Part shown: positions 1 to 9,383 of the stretch, piece after piece | How the letters are laid out: the number at the start of each line of letters is the position of its first letter | Position numbering within the stretch: the stretch's first letter is position 1 | From: Prolixibacteraceae bacterium | GTDB taxonomy: Bacteria; Bacteroidota; Bacteroidia; Bacteroidales; Prolixibacteraceae | DNA: 64,000 bases | Reading direction: 5' to 3' | Assembly (NCBI GenBank): GCA_003506435.1 | Contig: DOAQ01000019.1 | Coordinates: forward strand, 124,001-188,000 | The notes under the pieces: generated by a model | What the model was told of the DNA's origin: nothing | The model's database searches: none | The model's input: the letters and a program-made list of their open reading frames with translations, nothing else | Made by a program: the position numbers and the translations under genes

Positions 1-1689
1 TCGGGAAACTATACCCGATCTCTGGAAGCCGGAATGATCTGCGAAAACCTCACAAATGTTTATCGTGGTTTTCAGATTGAATTAGAGCATTATCTATTTT
101 TCTGTTTAAGTCTTCTGCAATCGGCATACAAAAACCCTTTATTGTTGAATGAGGTTTTAGAAAAGGTCGCACCAAAACTCGAAGAATTCCGGAGACTATC
201 AACCTTTGGATCGGGTAATTATCTTCATAAAGCCTTGTTGATTGAAGCCGAAATAGCCAAATGTAAAGACGAATTTGAAACGGCTACATCCTTGTATGAT
301 CAGGCCATTCAGGAAGCGAAAACACAAAAATTTATTCATCATGCTGCCATTGCCGCCGAATTGGCCGGAGAATATTATCTCAGCAAAAGCAGGCATAAAT
401 TAGCCGTCATCTATCTGAACGATGCTTTAAAATTTTACTCAAAATGGGGAGCCGATGCCAAGGTGGAATGGATGAAACAAAAATATCCGTTTCTGATAAA
501 AGACAAATCTTCTGTTAAAACATCAGTACTCCCTGATTATCAAAAAATAAGAACCATCATTAATAAAGCGGTTTTAAGCCGGGAAATGGAATTGGCACAA
601 CTCGGCAGGTTCCTGCTATCGAACCTGGTTGAGCAAAGCAAAGCACAATTTGGTGTCATACTGGCGCTTCAAAAAAACGTATGGCAGGTCCTTTTAACAA
701 ATAAGCCCGAATTGTCGGGTTTGGAAAACATGCCCCTGAACCGGGTTGAAAATCAGTTGCCATGCAAAGTTCTAAATTATGCGATCAACAAAGCAGAAGA
801 GTTCATGCTGGAAGATGTAAAAAAAATTTCCCATTTTGCTGACGATCCTTATTTTATTCAATCCAATCCCGTCAATGTATTTTGCTATCCTGTTTCATCC
901 GGTTTGAGAACTGAAGGATTGATCTATCTGGAAAACATCAATGCAGATACCACGAAAAAGAATGATTTGTTTTCATTAATGATTGAACACGCTTCTATTG
1001 CGTTGGCAAATGCACTGTACAATGAAAACTTGTACCGACTGAATCAGGAAATCCAAATTCAGGAGCAGAAGAAAATTGAAGCTGTAATTGAATCGCAGGA
1101 AAAAGAACGAAAGCGGATCGCAGAGGAATTGCACGATAGTGTCGGACAAATGCTGGCATTGGTAAAATTAAATTTGTCGAGGGTTGAAACAACCAACGAA
1201 GATTCAAACCCGGACAACAATACACTCATCCGGCAAACGTCAACGTTACTTGATGAAAGTATAGATGAAGTCAGAACGATTTCCCACAATCTGATGCCTC
1301 CGGATTTAAAAAGTAAAAGATTGACTGAAATAGCAGAGAATTTACTGACCAGAAACGGATTGAAATACCAATTTCAGGCGTATGGAATATCGGATGATTT
1401 GACGGAAGCAATTAAATTTACCTTGTACCGCATTATTCAGGAAATCATCCATAATATCATCAAACATGCTTCGGCAAAGCAAATTACCATGAGTATTACT
1501 CAAACCGACGACGGGATCAACCTGATGGTGGAAGATGATGGAATCGGATTTAATACAAGTCTGATGAGTTCGGGTTTAGGATTAAAAAACATTCACTCCC
1601 GGGTGAAATTGATGAATGGTTATTTTGATGTTGACTCATCATTGAACCGGGGGACTATTTATAATGTTACTATTCCTTTAAATGCTTAA
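1..1689 (+). CDS. Sensor histidine kinase, C-terminal part (GAF + HisKA_3 + HATPase), 5' end outside window
   Basis: The reading frame is open from base 1, so the first ATG at 34 is internal and the protein continues upstream; 562 residues are visible. The first ~175 residues are helical and resemble the segment before the GAF domain in the large Ser/Thr-kinase-like / AAA-ATPase / GAF / histidine kinase proteins. A GAF-like region follows (about 190-335), then a coiled-coil linker and a NarL-type dimerisation/phosphoacceptor motif ELHDSVGQ with His378 (window numbering). The ATPase domain has an N-box (HNIIKH), DDGIGF and SGLGL. It should autophosphorylate and pass phosphate to the response regulator encoded 3 bases downstream. 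The kinase assignment is certain from motifs; the upstream domain content is inference from the family. Confidence 0.9.
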   Translation, partial: SGNYTRSLEAGMICENLTNVYRGFQIELEHYLFFCLSLLQSAYKNPLLLNEVLEKVAPKLEEFRRLSTFGSGNYLHKALLIEAEIAKCKDEFETATSLYDQAIQEAKTQKFIHHAAIAAELAGEYYLSKSRHKLAVIYLNDALKFYSKWGADAKVEWMKQKYPFLIKDKSSVKTSVLPDYQKIRTIINKAVLSREMELAQLGRFLLSNLVEQSKAQFGVILALQKNVWQVLLTNKPELSGLENMPLNRVENQLPCKVLNYAINKAEEFMLEDVKKISHFADDPYFIQSNPVNVFCYPVSSGLRTEGLIYLENINADTTKKNDLFSLMIEHASIALANALYNENLYRLNQEIQIQEQKKIEAVIESQEKERKRIAEELHDSVGQMLALVKLNLSRVETTNEDSNPDNNTLIRQTSTLLDESIDEVRTISHNLMPPDLKSKRLTEIAENLLTRNGLKYQFQAYGISDDLTEAIKFTLYRIIQEIIHNIIKHASAKQITMSITQTDDGINLMVEDDGIGFNTSLMSSGLGLKNIHSRVKLMNGYFDVDSSLNRGTIYNVTIPLNA

Positions 1690-1692
1690 CGG

Positions 1693-2343
1693 ATGGAAAA
1701 AATTAAAATTTTACTGGCTGATGATCACCAAATGTTTTTGGACGGACTGAGCGCTTTGCTCACGCAAATCAATCATTTGGAGATAGTTGCTGCCGTCAAT
1801 AATGGAGCCCAGCTATTGGAAAAGCTAAAAACGACTGAAGCCGATCTGGTGATTATTGACCTGCACATGCCTGTTTTGAATGGACTGGAAGCAACAAAAA
1901 TGATCCGTAATCTATATCCTTCTGTAAAAGTACTGGGACTGACAATGGACAATGAACTGGACTCAATTAAAGATATGCTGGAAGCTGGAGCTTCGGGCTA
2001 CATCCTTAAAAATACAGGTAAAGCAGAACTGGAATTAGCCATTCGTCAGGTAATAATGGGCGAGAATTATTTAAGTCAGTCGTTAAGCAACCAACTGGCC
2101 CAAAGTTTACTTCTGAAAAAAAAGACAACTATTGAAGAAAGCGAATTAGACATGCTGACAGATCGGGAGGTTGAAATTTTGAAAATGGTCGCATTGGAAA
2201 ATTCGAATGCTGAGATTGCCGAAAAATTATACATCAGTCCTAAAACAGTAGAAACACACCGCAAAAATTTAATGAAGAAAATAGGTGTGCGAAATTCGCT
2301 TGGTATCTACAAGTTTGCCTTGAAATACAAATTGCTCAACTAA
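1693..2343 (+). CDS. LuxR/NarL-family response regulator
   Basis: 216 residues, the usual length for the NarL/FixJ class. The receiver domain (about 4-120) has acidic Asp10/Asp11, phosphoacceptor Asp56 in VIIDLHMP and a conserved Lys in YILKN. The C-terminal HTH (about 150-214) begins LTDREVEIL and has the recognition-helix pattern SPKTVETHRKNLMKK. It starts 3 bases after the histidine kinase stop, so it is translationally linked to it and is almost certainly its cognate regulator. Its targets are unknown; the surface-protein operon beginning at 2457 is an obvious candidate by position only. Confidence 0.95.
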   Translation: MEKIKILLADDHQMFLDGLSALLTQINHLEIVAAVNNGAQLLEKLKTTEADLVIIDLHMPVLNGLEATKMIRNLYPSVKVLGLTMDNELDSIKDMLEAGASGYILKNTGKAELELAIRQVIMGENYLSQSLSNQLAQSLLLKKKTTIEESELDMLTDREVEILKMVALENSNAEIAEKLYISPKTVETHRKNLMKKIGVRNSLGIYKFALKYKLLN

Positions 2344-2355
2344 TTCCATCTCAAA

Positions 2356-2400
2356 AAATACCTTCTACACGGTAGATCAATTCCTGTTGATCAGGTATTT
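2356..2400. other. Inverted repeat able to form a three-way junction
   Basis: Outer arms AAATACC (2356-2362) and GGTATTT (2394-2400) are perfect complements and enclose two further perfect hairpins, CTAC-acg-GTAG and ATCAA-ttcctg-TTGAT. It lies 13 bases after the response regulator stop. It could act as a terminator or processing site; the + strand has only three U after the stem, whereas read on the minus strand the stem is followed by a longer T-run. The structure is directly seen; the role is inference. Confidence 0.5.
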
Positions 2401-2456
2401 CATATCATACTGGTTCATGGCATTTTTGCATCAACAATTAAATTTTACAGAAAGTC

Positions 2457-4550
2457 ATGAAAAAAGTATTAATCGTATTGTTAGCATCATTGTTTCTATT
2501 CACCGGATGTGAAGAAGAAATAATTGATAATCCCCAGGTAAACACATTGGAAGCTAACGCAGGAGCTGATCAGCAAACAGCAACAAATCAACAACTTGTT
2601 TTAGATGGATACAAATCGAAAGATTTGATGAATAAAGCATTTGAGTATTTATGGACTATAAAAAGTAAGCCCGAGAATAGTCAGGCTTCTTTAACGGATG
2701 CAACTACTTCATCACCCAAGTTTACGGCAGATAAAGCCGGAAATTACGTAGTCGAGCTAAAAATTCATAATGGAGTTTTTGATGACACGGATGAAGTTTC
2801 CATTTCAGTCACTGAAGTTGATAATCCTCCGGTTGGAAAAACAGTTATCCTAAACCAGAATATTACTGAAGAACGCCGGCTGGTTAATCTTATCGAAGAT
2901 CCCGCTATTCCGGATTATTTAGTCACCGAGGATATTCATGTAACGAGCCTCCTCACTATAGACCCCTATGTTACCATTGCCTTCGAAGAGGACAAAGCGA
3001 TATATATCGACAATCCCGGAGCTATTATTGCAATTGGCTGGGGACATAAGAATATTATTTTCACCGGAAAAAATAAAACTCCCGGATATTGGAAAGGATT
3101 AATTATCAATTCGTCCAGCGCTTTGAATAAACTGGAAAGGGTGACCATTGAATATGGGGGGAGCAGCCCGGCCTCCGGAATCGAATTCGCCGCTAACCTG
3201 GTTTTAGACAATGCAGCTCCGGGAAAGATAACATTGGTGACTACGACTATCCAATATGGTGCAGGCTATGGCATGTTGGTTGAAACAGGAGCAAACTGGC
3301 ACACCGATTCGTTCTGCAATGTTTTCAATAATAATCAGATACCACTCCGGATTCCAGCCTCTCAGGTGAAATCAATAGACGGACTTTCTTATTTCTATGA
3401 CAATTCGATCAGTGTTATTGAGGTAATTGGAACTACTGTATCTGATTCAGAAGAAGTTCAATGGGGCCGGGCACTTACACTCAGTACTCCTGAAGCCACA
3501 GTACCTTATCTCATAAAAGGAAAAGTTGAGGTAACCGGAGGATTGAGAATACACAAAGGAGTAGAATTTCAATTCGACTCAGATGCCGAATTTACAGTAA
3601 CACCAACCGGGTATTTAAGCGCAATAGGCACAGCCGCAGAACCCATTAAATTTCATGGGGTTGAATCAGCAGAAGGAGGTTATTGGAGAGGCATTGCCAT
3701 CAAATCGAATCACGATAAAAACGAATTAAGTTATGTCGAAGTTTTCGACGCCGGAAACGAAGATATGAGTGGCTTTGACCGAAAGGCTGCTGTTGCCCTG
3801 GATGGTGAGAATCATGCAAAACTAAAACTGACCAATTCTAAAATTGAAAAAAGCGGAGGTTTTGGGCTTTTTGTCGAGAATCATGCTGAATTAATGGACC
3901 TGACATTCACCCGATTTGAAAACAACACATCGTCAGCAATCGCCTTGCCTGCCAACGAAGTACGAAAAGTCAACAATATGGTCGCTACTTCATTTATTGA
4001 CAATGGTCACAATGGAATTGAAATTTTTGGTTCGGTATTGTTGAACCCCAACAAAGAAGAATCCGTCTGGCCTGCCTTAAATTTCGGGGCAACTTATCTT
4101 GTAAGCGGTTTCGTTGGGATAGCAACAGGCTTGAAGGTACTACCAGGTGCAGCTTTTAAATTTACCAATGGGAAAGGGCTAGTTGTTATTGGAGATGGTT
4201 ACCTAAACGCACAGGGATCGGATAATTTGAAAATTGTTTTTACCGGGGCAAATGAGACGAAAGGTTTCTGGAATGGCATTCATTTTCGGACGAATAGTGA
4301 CCTGAATGTATTACGCAATACCAAGATCCAATTCGCAGGGAAGAACGAACTACCCGGAGTACCCACGGCGAGCATCTATGTTGGCGGGAATTATGTGTCG
4401 AAGCTAAACATCAATCAGTCAACGATTGCACATGGCGAAGGTTTCGGAATAGTCATTGGCACAAATCTGGGCACCATCAATAGTGATTTTGAAACTGCAA
4501 ATCAGTTCGAAGACTTAACATTAGGAAATGTTTATAAATCTGACATTTAG
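2457..4550 (+). CDS. Surface lipoprotein, PKD-like domain plus parallel beta-helix
   Basis: 697 residues. A lipoprotein signal peptide ends at Cys18 (LFTGC), followed by three Glu, which may serve as a Bacteroidota surface-export signal. Residues ~32-120 look like a PKD/Ig fold (ANAGADQ start, NYVVELKI strand). The rest is a repetitive right-handed beta-helix; a motif of the form 'GyWkGi.i.S...N.l..v.i.y.G' occurs three times (around residues 205-235, 405-435 and 600-630), so the helix was built by internal triplication. No catalytic motif is recognisable. It is likely a surface adhesin or glycan-binding protein. First gene of the probable operon 2457-7139. Confidence 0.8.
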   Translation: MKKVLIVLLASLFLFTGCEEEIIDNPQVNTLEANAGADQQTATNQQLVLDGYKSKDLMNKAFEYLWTIKSKPENSQASLTDATTSSPKFTADKAGNYVVELKIHNGVFDDTDEVSISVTEVDNPPVGKTVILNQNITEERRLVNLIEDPAIPDYLVTEDIHVTSLLTIDPYVTIAFEEDKAIYIDNPGAIIAIGWGHKNIIFTGKNKTPGYWKGLIINSSSALNKLERVTIEYGGSSPASGIEFAANLVLDNAAPGKITLVTTTIQYGAGYGMLVETGANWHTDSFCNVFNNNQIPLRIPASQVKSIDGLSYFYDNSISVIEVIGTTVSDSEEVQWGRALTLSTPEATVPYLIKGKVEVTGGLRIHKGVEFQFDSDAEFTVTPTGYLSAIGTAAEPIKFHGVESAEGGYWRGIAIKSNHDKNELSYVEVFDAGNEDMSGFDRKAAVALDGENHAKLKLTNSKIEKSGGFGLFVENHAELMDLTFTRFENNTSSAIALPANEVRKVNNMVATSFIDNGHNGIEIFGSVLLNPNKEESVWPALNFGATYLVSGFVGIATGLKVLPGAAFKFTNGKGLVVIGDGYLNAQGSDNLKIVFTGANETKGFWNGIHFRTNSDLNVLRNTKIQFAGKNELPGVPTASIYVGGNYVSKLNINQSTIAHGEGFGIVIGTNLGTINSDFETANQFEDLTLGNVYKSDI

Positions 4551-4581
4551 TAGAAGACCATAACTTCAAAAATACAAAGCA

Positions 4582-5937
4582 ATGACAAAAAAACTATCTT
4601 TTTTATTACTCGTTTTTGCCACAGTATCCTTAATGACGCACGGGCAAGACACCTCCAGATATGAACTACGATTAAGTGTTCCGGTTCTTGATTTTCCGCA
4701 AAATAGTTCATTGCCTTATCATGCCCCCTCCATGAATCAGGCATTGGAATTGTCAAACGATTTTTATGAATTCGGCTTCTGGGGAATTGACAAATTGGGA
4801 GACCGGTTATTTATTTCGGAAATAAAGCCCTATTCAAAATGGAGAAAATTTTCAAATAATTTATTCAAGTATGGATTGGGGCTGGGCTTCTCAAAATACG
4901 GTAGCGAACTGCCCATTCCGCTGGGTGTATGGGCCCACGAAGAATTCCATCGGTCTGTTCTGGGAATAAATGATATTTCCGCAAAAAATGGAAACTGGTT
5001 ATTGAACCGGTGGGATGGAACGGTATATGGTGTTTCTGACGCACAGTTAGGACATTTGAAAAGCACTAACATCAATCAACTCCTTTATTCGTATGTGGCA
5101 GGTGTTCAATACGAAATTGCTTTAAATGAAAAAATAACGCTGAATGATTTTTACAAAAAAAGAACGTTAGCAAAGAATGCTTTGCTTTTGTACAATGCAT
5201 TTTATGTATTTGATTACTTCCGATTCTCGACCAGCGCAGCTAGCGATTCGGTTAAAGTACTTGCTCCGCCCAACGAAAGTAAAAATCCGTTGGAAAGAGA
5301 TTTTGCAGGCGCCGACCTGACTGCATGGGTTTTCGACATGTTTAATCCGTCAGCTCCGTTTAGTTCAAGGGAATCCTTCCCGAATGGTGAAGGAGTTAAC
5401 CGAAGAATCGGATTTTCAGATCTTTCTTCTGAAGCACAGTCGTATTTAGTGAAACAAAAAAAGATGTCGCTCCTGAACTTTCTGAATCCTGCAATATTCT
5501 TCATTAACAGGATCAAATTAAATACCGATTTCTCATTCAACTTTTTTACGCAATATTCACCAACACACTTTGGTAATGACGTGGCGGTATTTCTGCCAGT
5601 GCAATACAAAAAATACGACCTCCTGATCAATGTTCATAATTACAACAACAAAACAAGTAACGGATTAGGAATTGGTTTGGGCCTATATAATTTCAGACTG
5701 AAAGAAAAAATAGAGTCCAACTTCACCTTGAATATGTGGAATCAGCCGGAATCATTTTTCGATAACAAAATGATCTTTGGCGGGTTGGTGAATGTAAACA
5801 CGAAATATTATTTCAGGAAAAATTTTGCCGGGTTTGTTGCCGTTGAGGCTAAGACGCAAGGCTGGGCAATGGACAATCCGCACTTGAAGAATAATATTTC
5901 AGTTCAACTGGGATTTAATTACAACTTAGTTCGATGA
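4582..5937 (+). CDS. Secreted protein of unknown function with HEEFH (HExxH) motif
   Basis: 451 residues with a signal peptide ending near THGQ. I do not recognise a named family. A zinc-peptidase-type HExxH motif occurs as HEEFH at residues 119-123 in GVWAHEEFHRSVLG. The C-terminal ~180 residues alternate hydrophobic and aromatic strands (such as LGIGLGLYNF and NISVQLGFNYN), consistent with an outer-membrane beta-barrel or beta-rich domain. It follows the beta-helix lipoprotein by 31 bases and precedes the STAS-like gene by 23. A membrane-associated metallopeptidase is possible but unproven; the third zinc ligand is not obvious. Confidence 0.6.
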   Translation: MTKKLSFLLLVFATVSLMTHGQDTSRYELRLSVPVLDFPQNSSLPYHAPSMNQALELSNDFYEFGFWGIDKLGDRLFISEIKPYSKWRKFSNNLFKYGLGLGFSKYGSELPIPLGVWAHEEFHRSVLGINDISAKNGNWLLNRWDGTVYGVSDAQLGHLKSTNINQLLYSYVAGVQYEIALNEKITLNDFYKKRTLAKNALLLYNAFYVFDYFRFSTSAASDSVKVLAPPNESKNPLERDFAGADLTAWVFDMFNPSAPFSSRESFPNGEGVNRRIGFSDLSSEAQSYLVKQKKMSLLNFLNPAIFFINRIKLNTDFSFNFFTQYSPTHFGNDVAVFLPVQYKKYDLLINVHNYNNKTSNGLGIGLGLYNFRLKEKIESNFTLNMWNQPESFFDNKMIFGGLVNVNTKYYFRKNFAGFVAVEAKTQGWAMDNPHLKNNISVQLGFNYNLVR

Positions 5938-5960
5938 TAAAACCCACTAAATGACATCGT

Positions 5961-6383
5961 ATGGATCTATCTGAATTATTTAAAAAAGTACTGATAAAGG
6001 ATGATCAATATGTGCTTTCAACCAATTCATCACAAACAATCGTTTATCAGGAATGTTTTAAGAATAAATTACTGAATAAAAAGCAGATCAGGAAAATCCA
6101 TGATTTAATTGAAGAAAACCAGTATGTTGCCTGTGTTATAAAAGTAAATGAAGGAAACCTGATCCCTTATGAAGATGAAACATGGGTGGAAAAACTAAAC
6201 CTTCCTGTTTTATATGATGCCGGGATCTTATTTATTGCTTATATATCGCAAAACAATGTGTTCAGTAATCTGGAAATTGAGAAAGAAATCACGAACGATG
6301 CAAGTAAAAAGATCAAGATAAGAATTTTTAAAAATGAAGAGGAAGCAATCAAATGGCTCAAATCGGTTAACGCAACAAAATAA
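5961..6383 (+). CDS. Small cytoplasmic protein, possibly SpoIIAA/STAS-like
   Basis: 140 residues, no signal peptide or membrane segment. Alternating beta/alpha pattern with a central block (WVEKLNLPVLYDAGILFIAYI) and a C-terminal end of the form RIFKNEEEAIKWLK, which resembles the last helix of SpoIIAA-like STAS-fold proteins found in Bacteroidota. That likeness is from pattern memory only. It lies between a secreted protein and a lipoprotein in a tight gene row, so it may be a cytoplasmic accessory or regulatory partner of that operon. Confidence 0.6.
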   Translation: MDLSELFKKVLIKDDQYVLSTNSSQTIVYQECFKNKLLNKKQIRKIHDLIEENQYVACVIKVNEGNLIPYEDETWVEKLNLPVLYDAGILFIAYISQNNVFSNLEIEKEITNDASKKIKIRIFKNEEEAIKWLKSVNATK

Positions 6384-6428
6384 AGATCAATGAATTTTAC
6401 AAATAACATATTACAAAAACCCACATGT

Positions 6429-7139
6429 ATGAAACAATTAATCATTGCCCTATTTTTAATCGCCGTGGCAGGGTGCAAAACGCCACAAATGTATGTCGCC
6501 CCGGAACTTAAAAATGACAGCCAGCTATTGCCTGTAAAAGGAAGACTAGGTTTTCATATCAAACGTAGCCTGTCATTTGGCGAATATAGTACCAGCAAGG
6601 TAAAGCAGGGCTGGGTAAAAGGTTATGACATTCCATTTTTTGTACGATTTCAGGGAATGAAAGAAAAATTATCATTCCAGCAATTTGGAAAACCCGGACA
6701 AGTAGCCGAAGTATATTCAGTAGGAAAATTCAGAAGTACAGAATTGCCTGTTTTAAAGGATCATTTCAATATCATTTTGAAAGAAAAGAATCACTTTGCC
6801 GGTACGGTGATCATGAATGAAGGACAAGATGTTTGGGAATTTCTGCTGTATAATCCCGATGGTGAAGCATTCCGTTCACGAAAAGCAGGATTTGCCCAAA
6901 AGAACAATGAAGTAATTGAGATAAAAGGTGTAAATAACCTGGAATACGGGAATAACCTTTCCTCTAAATTTTTGGGCTATGAATTTATTTATAATAGACA
7001 GACAGTGGGAGCAGTGGAAATAATCGATAATGGGAAAATATGGTTAAAAACGGACTTGCACGATGATCTGAAATTAGTCGTGGCCAGCCTTTCATCCAGC
7101 CTTTTATTACGAACCAGCCTGGAAGAAAAAATTGAGTGA
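6429..7139 (+). CDS. Small lipoprotein of unknown function
   Basis: 236 residues from the ATG at 6429. An upstream in-frame ATG at 6390 adds 13 residues, but the later start gives a clean lipoprotein signal (charged MKQ, hydrophobic core, lipobox VAGC with Cys16). The mature part is beta-rich with no recognised domain. Last gene before the strong terminator at 7186-7231, so it probably closes the operon that begins at 2457. Likely periplasmic or outer-membrane anchored. Confidence 0.7.
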   Translation: MKQLIIALFLIAVAGCKTPQMYVAPELKNDSQLLPVKGRLGFHIKRSLSFGEYSTSKVKQGWVKGYDIPFFVRFQGMKEKLSFQQFGKPGQVAEVYSVGKFRSTELPVLKDHFNIILKEKNHFAGTVIMNEGQDVWEFLLYNPDGEAFRSRKAGFAQKNNEVIEIKGVNNLEYGNNLSSKFLGYEFIYNRQTVGAVEIIDNGKIWLKTDLHDDLKLVVASLSSSLLLRTSLEEKIE

Positions 7140-7185
7140 TACAATTACGCATCGGAAATAAGACTAAATTGTAATTGATTTATAA

Positions 7186-7231
7186 ATGAACTACCCATCA
7201 GCAGAACTGACGAGGTAGTTCATTCTTTTTT
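7186..7231 (+). terminator. Intrinsic terminator after the lipoprotein gene
   Basis: Perfect 10-bp stem ATGAACTACC (7186-7195) / GGTAGTTCAT (7214-7223) with an inner TCAG/CTGA stem, followed by TCTTTTTT. A textbook + strand rho-independent terminator separating the upstream operon from the first sigma/SusCD locus. Confidence 0.88.
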
Positions 7232-7364
7232 CGGGTTAAAAGTTCTGAACTACTCGTTTATTCTCAGGTTTTCCTGCTCAAACTTTTCCATAGCATATTG
7301 TAACAGAAAATACAGAAATCGATGTTATGAAGTCAAAAATAAGTACGACTTACTCACCATTAAG

Positions 7365-7372
7365 TATTTTTG
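7365..7372 (+). promoter_or_regulatory. Candidate -7 box (TAnnTTTG) for the first ECF sigma gene
   Basis: TATTTTTG matches the Bacteroidota -7 consensus TAnnTTTG and sits 36 bases before the TTG start of the sigma gene, downstream of the terminator. I see no convincing TTTG -33 box at the expected spacing, so this is a candidate only. The rest of 7232-7408 shows no gene. Confidence 0.45.
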
Positions 7373-7408
7373 TAATTTAGGAGCCTAAACTTTTTAACTC
7401 AAGGAGCA

Positions 7409-7999
7409 TTGAAGTTTACTAAAGACAATATCACTCAGGAATTGTTGACCCGTTTAAAAAACGGGGATATGCTGGCTTTTGATCAGGTTTATGAAATATA
7501 TAGCCATAAACTATTCTCGTTTGTTTTCAAAATCTTAAAGGATGAAACGGATGCCGACGATATTGTACAGGAGGTTTTTGTAAAAATATGGGAATCAAGA
7601 GATAAGTTGAAAGATCATAAATTATTGAATTCCTATATCTTCACCATTGCATACAATCACTCTATCAGCCTTATCAGGAAGAGGATTAGCAATAAAAAAT
7701 ACATGGATCACTTGAAAAATTCCTCTGTCATTCAAACTACGCCAACCACTATCAACGAGATTGAATACAACGAACTGGCCAGTAAGGTGGAAAAACTGAT
7801 TGCAAATTTACCGGAAAGGCAAAAGCAGGTTTACATTTTACACCGGGAGAAAGGCTTAACGTATCCGGAAATTGCAGAGCAAATGGGAATATCCAAAAAT
7901 ACGGTTGAAAACCACATGGTGAAAGCCTTAAAATATCTCCATCAGAACCTGGATAATTCAATGCTGATCAATATACTGTTTATCCATCTCTTCCTCTGA
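7409..7999 (+). CDS. ECF RNA polymerase sigma factor (FecI/RpoE type)
   Basis: 196 residues. Sigma region 2 (about 20-85) carries the ADDIVQEVFVKIWE signature; region 4 (about 130-180) carries LPERQKQVYILH and an HTH with EIAEQMGISKNTVENHM. The start codon appears to be TTG: a stop (TAA, 7373-7375) closes the frame upstream, and the next ATG would cut into the conserved N-terminus. The C-terminus ends in a short hydrophobic tail, as in many PUL sigma factors. With the FecR gene and the STN-bearing SusC downstream it should form a FecA-FecR-FecI-like relay that senses import of the cognate glycan. Confidence 0.93.
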   Translation: MKFTKDNITQELLTRLKNGDMLAFDQVYEIYSHKLFSFVFKILKDETDADDIVQEVFVKIWESRDKLKDHKLLNSYIFTIAYNHSISLIRKRISNKKYMDHLKNSSVIQTTPTTINEIEYNELASKVEKLIANLPERQKQVYILHREKGLTYPEIAEQMGISKNTVENHMVKALKYLHQNLDNSMLINILFIHLFL

Positions 8000-8151
8000 A
8001 GGTGATTTCAGCCAGTCCCAGCCGTTATTTATTAACCCAATTAATCTCTTATTATTCTTTATTTATCTCAATAGGGATTGTCCTGAATTCTTTTCTGTGA
8101 AAAAATATCTTTAATTTTCACAATTGAGATAGTGGTGTTTATAAAGAAAAA

Positions 8152-8177
8152 CGTATCAATGATTGAAACGATTTTTT
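8152..8177 (+). terminator. Possible intrinsic terminator between sigma and anti-sigma genes
   Basis: Stem CGTaTCAA (8152-8159) / TTGAaACG (8163-8170) with a single A:A mismatch and a 3-base loop, followed by a run of six T at 8172-8177. If it functions, the sigma and fecR genes are transcribed separately or the sigma transcript is attenuated. The rest of 8000-8266 is AT-rich leader with no gene. Confidence 0.45.
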
Positions 8178-8266
8178 ATTCGGGTTGATTCTTATAAAAT
8201 TTTCGTTTTGGAAGACGGTATTTTTAAGTGAGGCGTAAACAAAAATTAGTTTTTAAAAGGATATCC

Positions 8267-9322
8267 ATGACAAAAGATTTATTCATAAAGTATTTACAGG
8301 GGAATTGCACAGAAAAGGAATTTGAAGAACTTCTTTTATGGATGAAGAAAGAATCCCAAACGAATTCAGGTAAAAGAATAGTTAAAGAGATTTGGAATGA
8401 ATTCGAACCGGATGCCGGACCTGTGGAAAGAATAAAATACAACCGGCTATTGGATAAAATTCATCATCAAATTAATATCAGTCAGAATCCACAGCAGTTA
8501 AAAATTCCGGAAATCTCAACCGGAAAAAGGATATTGTCAGTAATGACCCGCGTTGCTGCAATCTTGCTTCTTCCCGTTTTACTATTACTTCTATATACCA
8601 ATCTTCCTTCGAAAACTCAATATGCTGAAAATTCGAATGATCTAACTATTGAGGCCCCTGTCGGTTCCCGGATACAGATGGAGCTTGGCGACGGTACGAA
8701 GGTGTGGTTAAATCACAATAGTAAACTGATATACCCCTATCGGTTCCAGGGAAAAAATCGCAAAGTGTTTTTGACCGGCGAAGCCTGTTTTGAAGTAGCC
8801 CACAATAAAGAGGTTCCATTTATTGTCGAAACCAACCGGTTGGAAGTTAAAGCTACCGGCACAACATTCAATGTCAATGCATATCCTGATGACGATGTAA
8901 TAGAGACCACACTTATTGAAGGGAAAGTTATTGTGTATGAAAAAAGCAGCAATCGGGAAATAAAAGCAATGTCGCCGGATGAATACTTGAAATTTGATAT
9001 GAAAAACAACACATTCTCTGTTGAATCAGGCAATACCGCAAAATATATCGCGTGGAAATCGGGTTTGTTGGTATTTAAAAACGACCCCATTATAGATATT
9101 GCAAAAAGGTTGGAAAGATGGTACAATGTTAAAATCGAATTTACAAACGAAAAAGTGAAGGAACTTACTTATACAGCCACTTTTGCTGATGAAACATTGC
9201 CACAGGTATTGGAACTGATGGCTCTGGCCACTCCTGTAAGCTACAGATTAATTCCAAAAGAAAAATTACCTGATGGTAGTTTTTCAAAACAAAAAATATT
9301 AATCGGACTGAGAAACAATTAG
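8267..9322 (+). CDS. FecR-family anti-sigma factor
   Basis: 351 residues from ATG 8267; a GTG at 8228 would add 13 residues but the N-terminus then fits the family less well. The cytoplasmic N-terminal part (about 1-90) binds the sigma factor. One membrane segment (AAILLLPVLLLLLY) lies at about 98-112. The periplasmic FecR domain has the VGSRIQMELGDGTKVWLN and GEACFEVAHNK motifs, and a C-terminal DUF4974-type domain (about 270-350) should contact the SusC STN domain. It holds the neighbouring ECF sigma factor inactive until the SusC receptor signals. Confidence 0.93.
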   Translation: MTKDLFIKYLQGNCTEKEFEELLLWMKKESQTNSGKRIVKEIWNEFEPDAGPVERIKYNRLLDKIHHQINISQNPQQLKIPEISTGKRILSVMTRVAAILLLPVLLLLLYTNLPSKTQYAENSNDLTIEAPVGSRIQMELGDGTKVWLNHNSKLIYPYRFQGKNRKVFLTGEACFEVAHNKEVPFIVETNRLEVKATGTTFNVNAYPDDDVIETTLIEGKVIVYEKSSNREIKAMSPDEYLKFDMKNNTFSVESGNTAKYIAWKSGLLVFKNDPIIDIAKRLERWYNVKIEFTNEKVKELTYTATFADETLPQVLELMALATPVSYRLIPKEKLPDGSFSKQKILIGLRNN

Positions 9323-9383
9323 ATAGTAATACTGTTCAAATTTAAAAAAAAGTGCCTATGAAATAAATATCGAAAGATACAAA

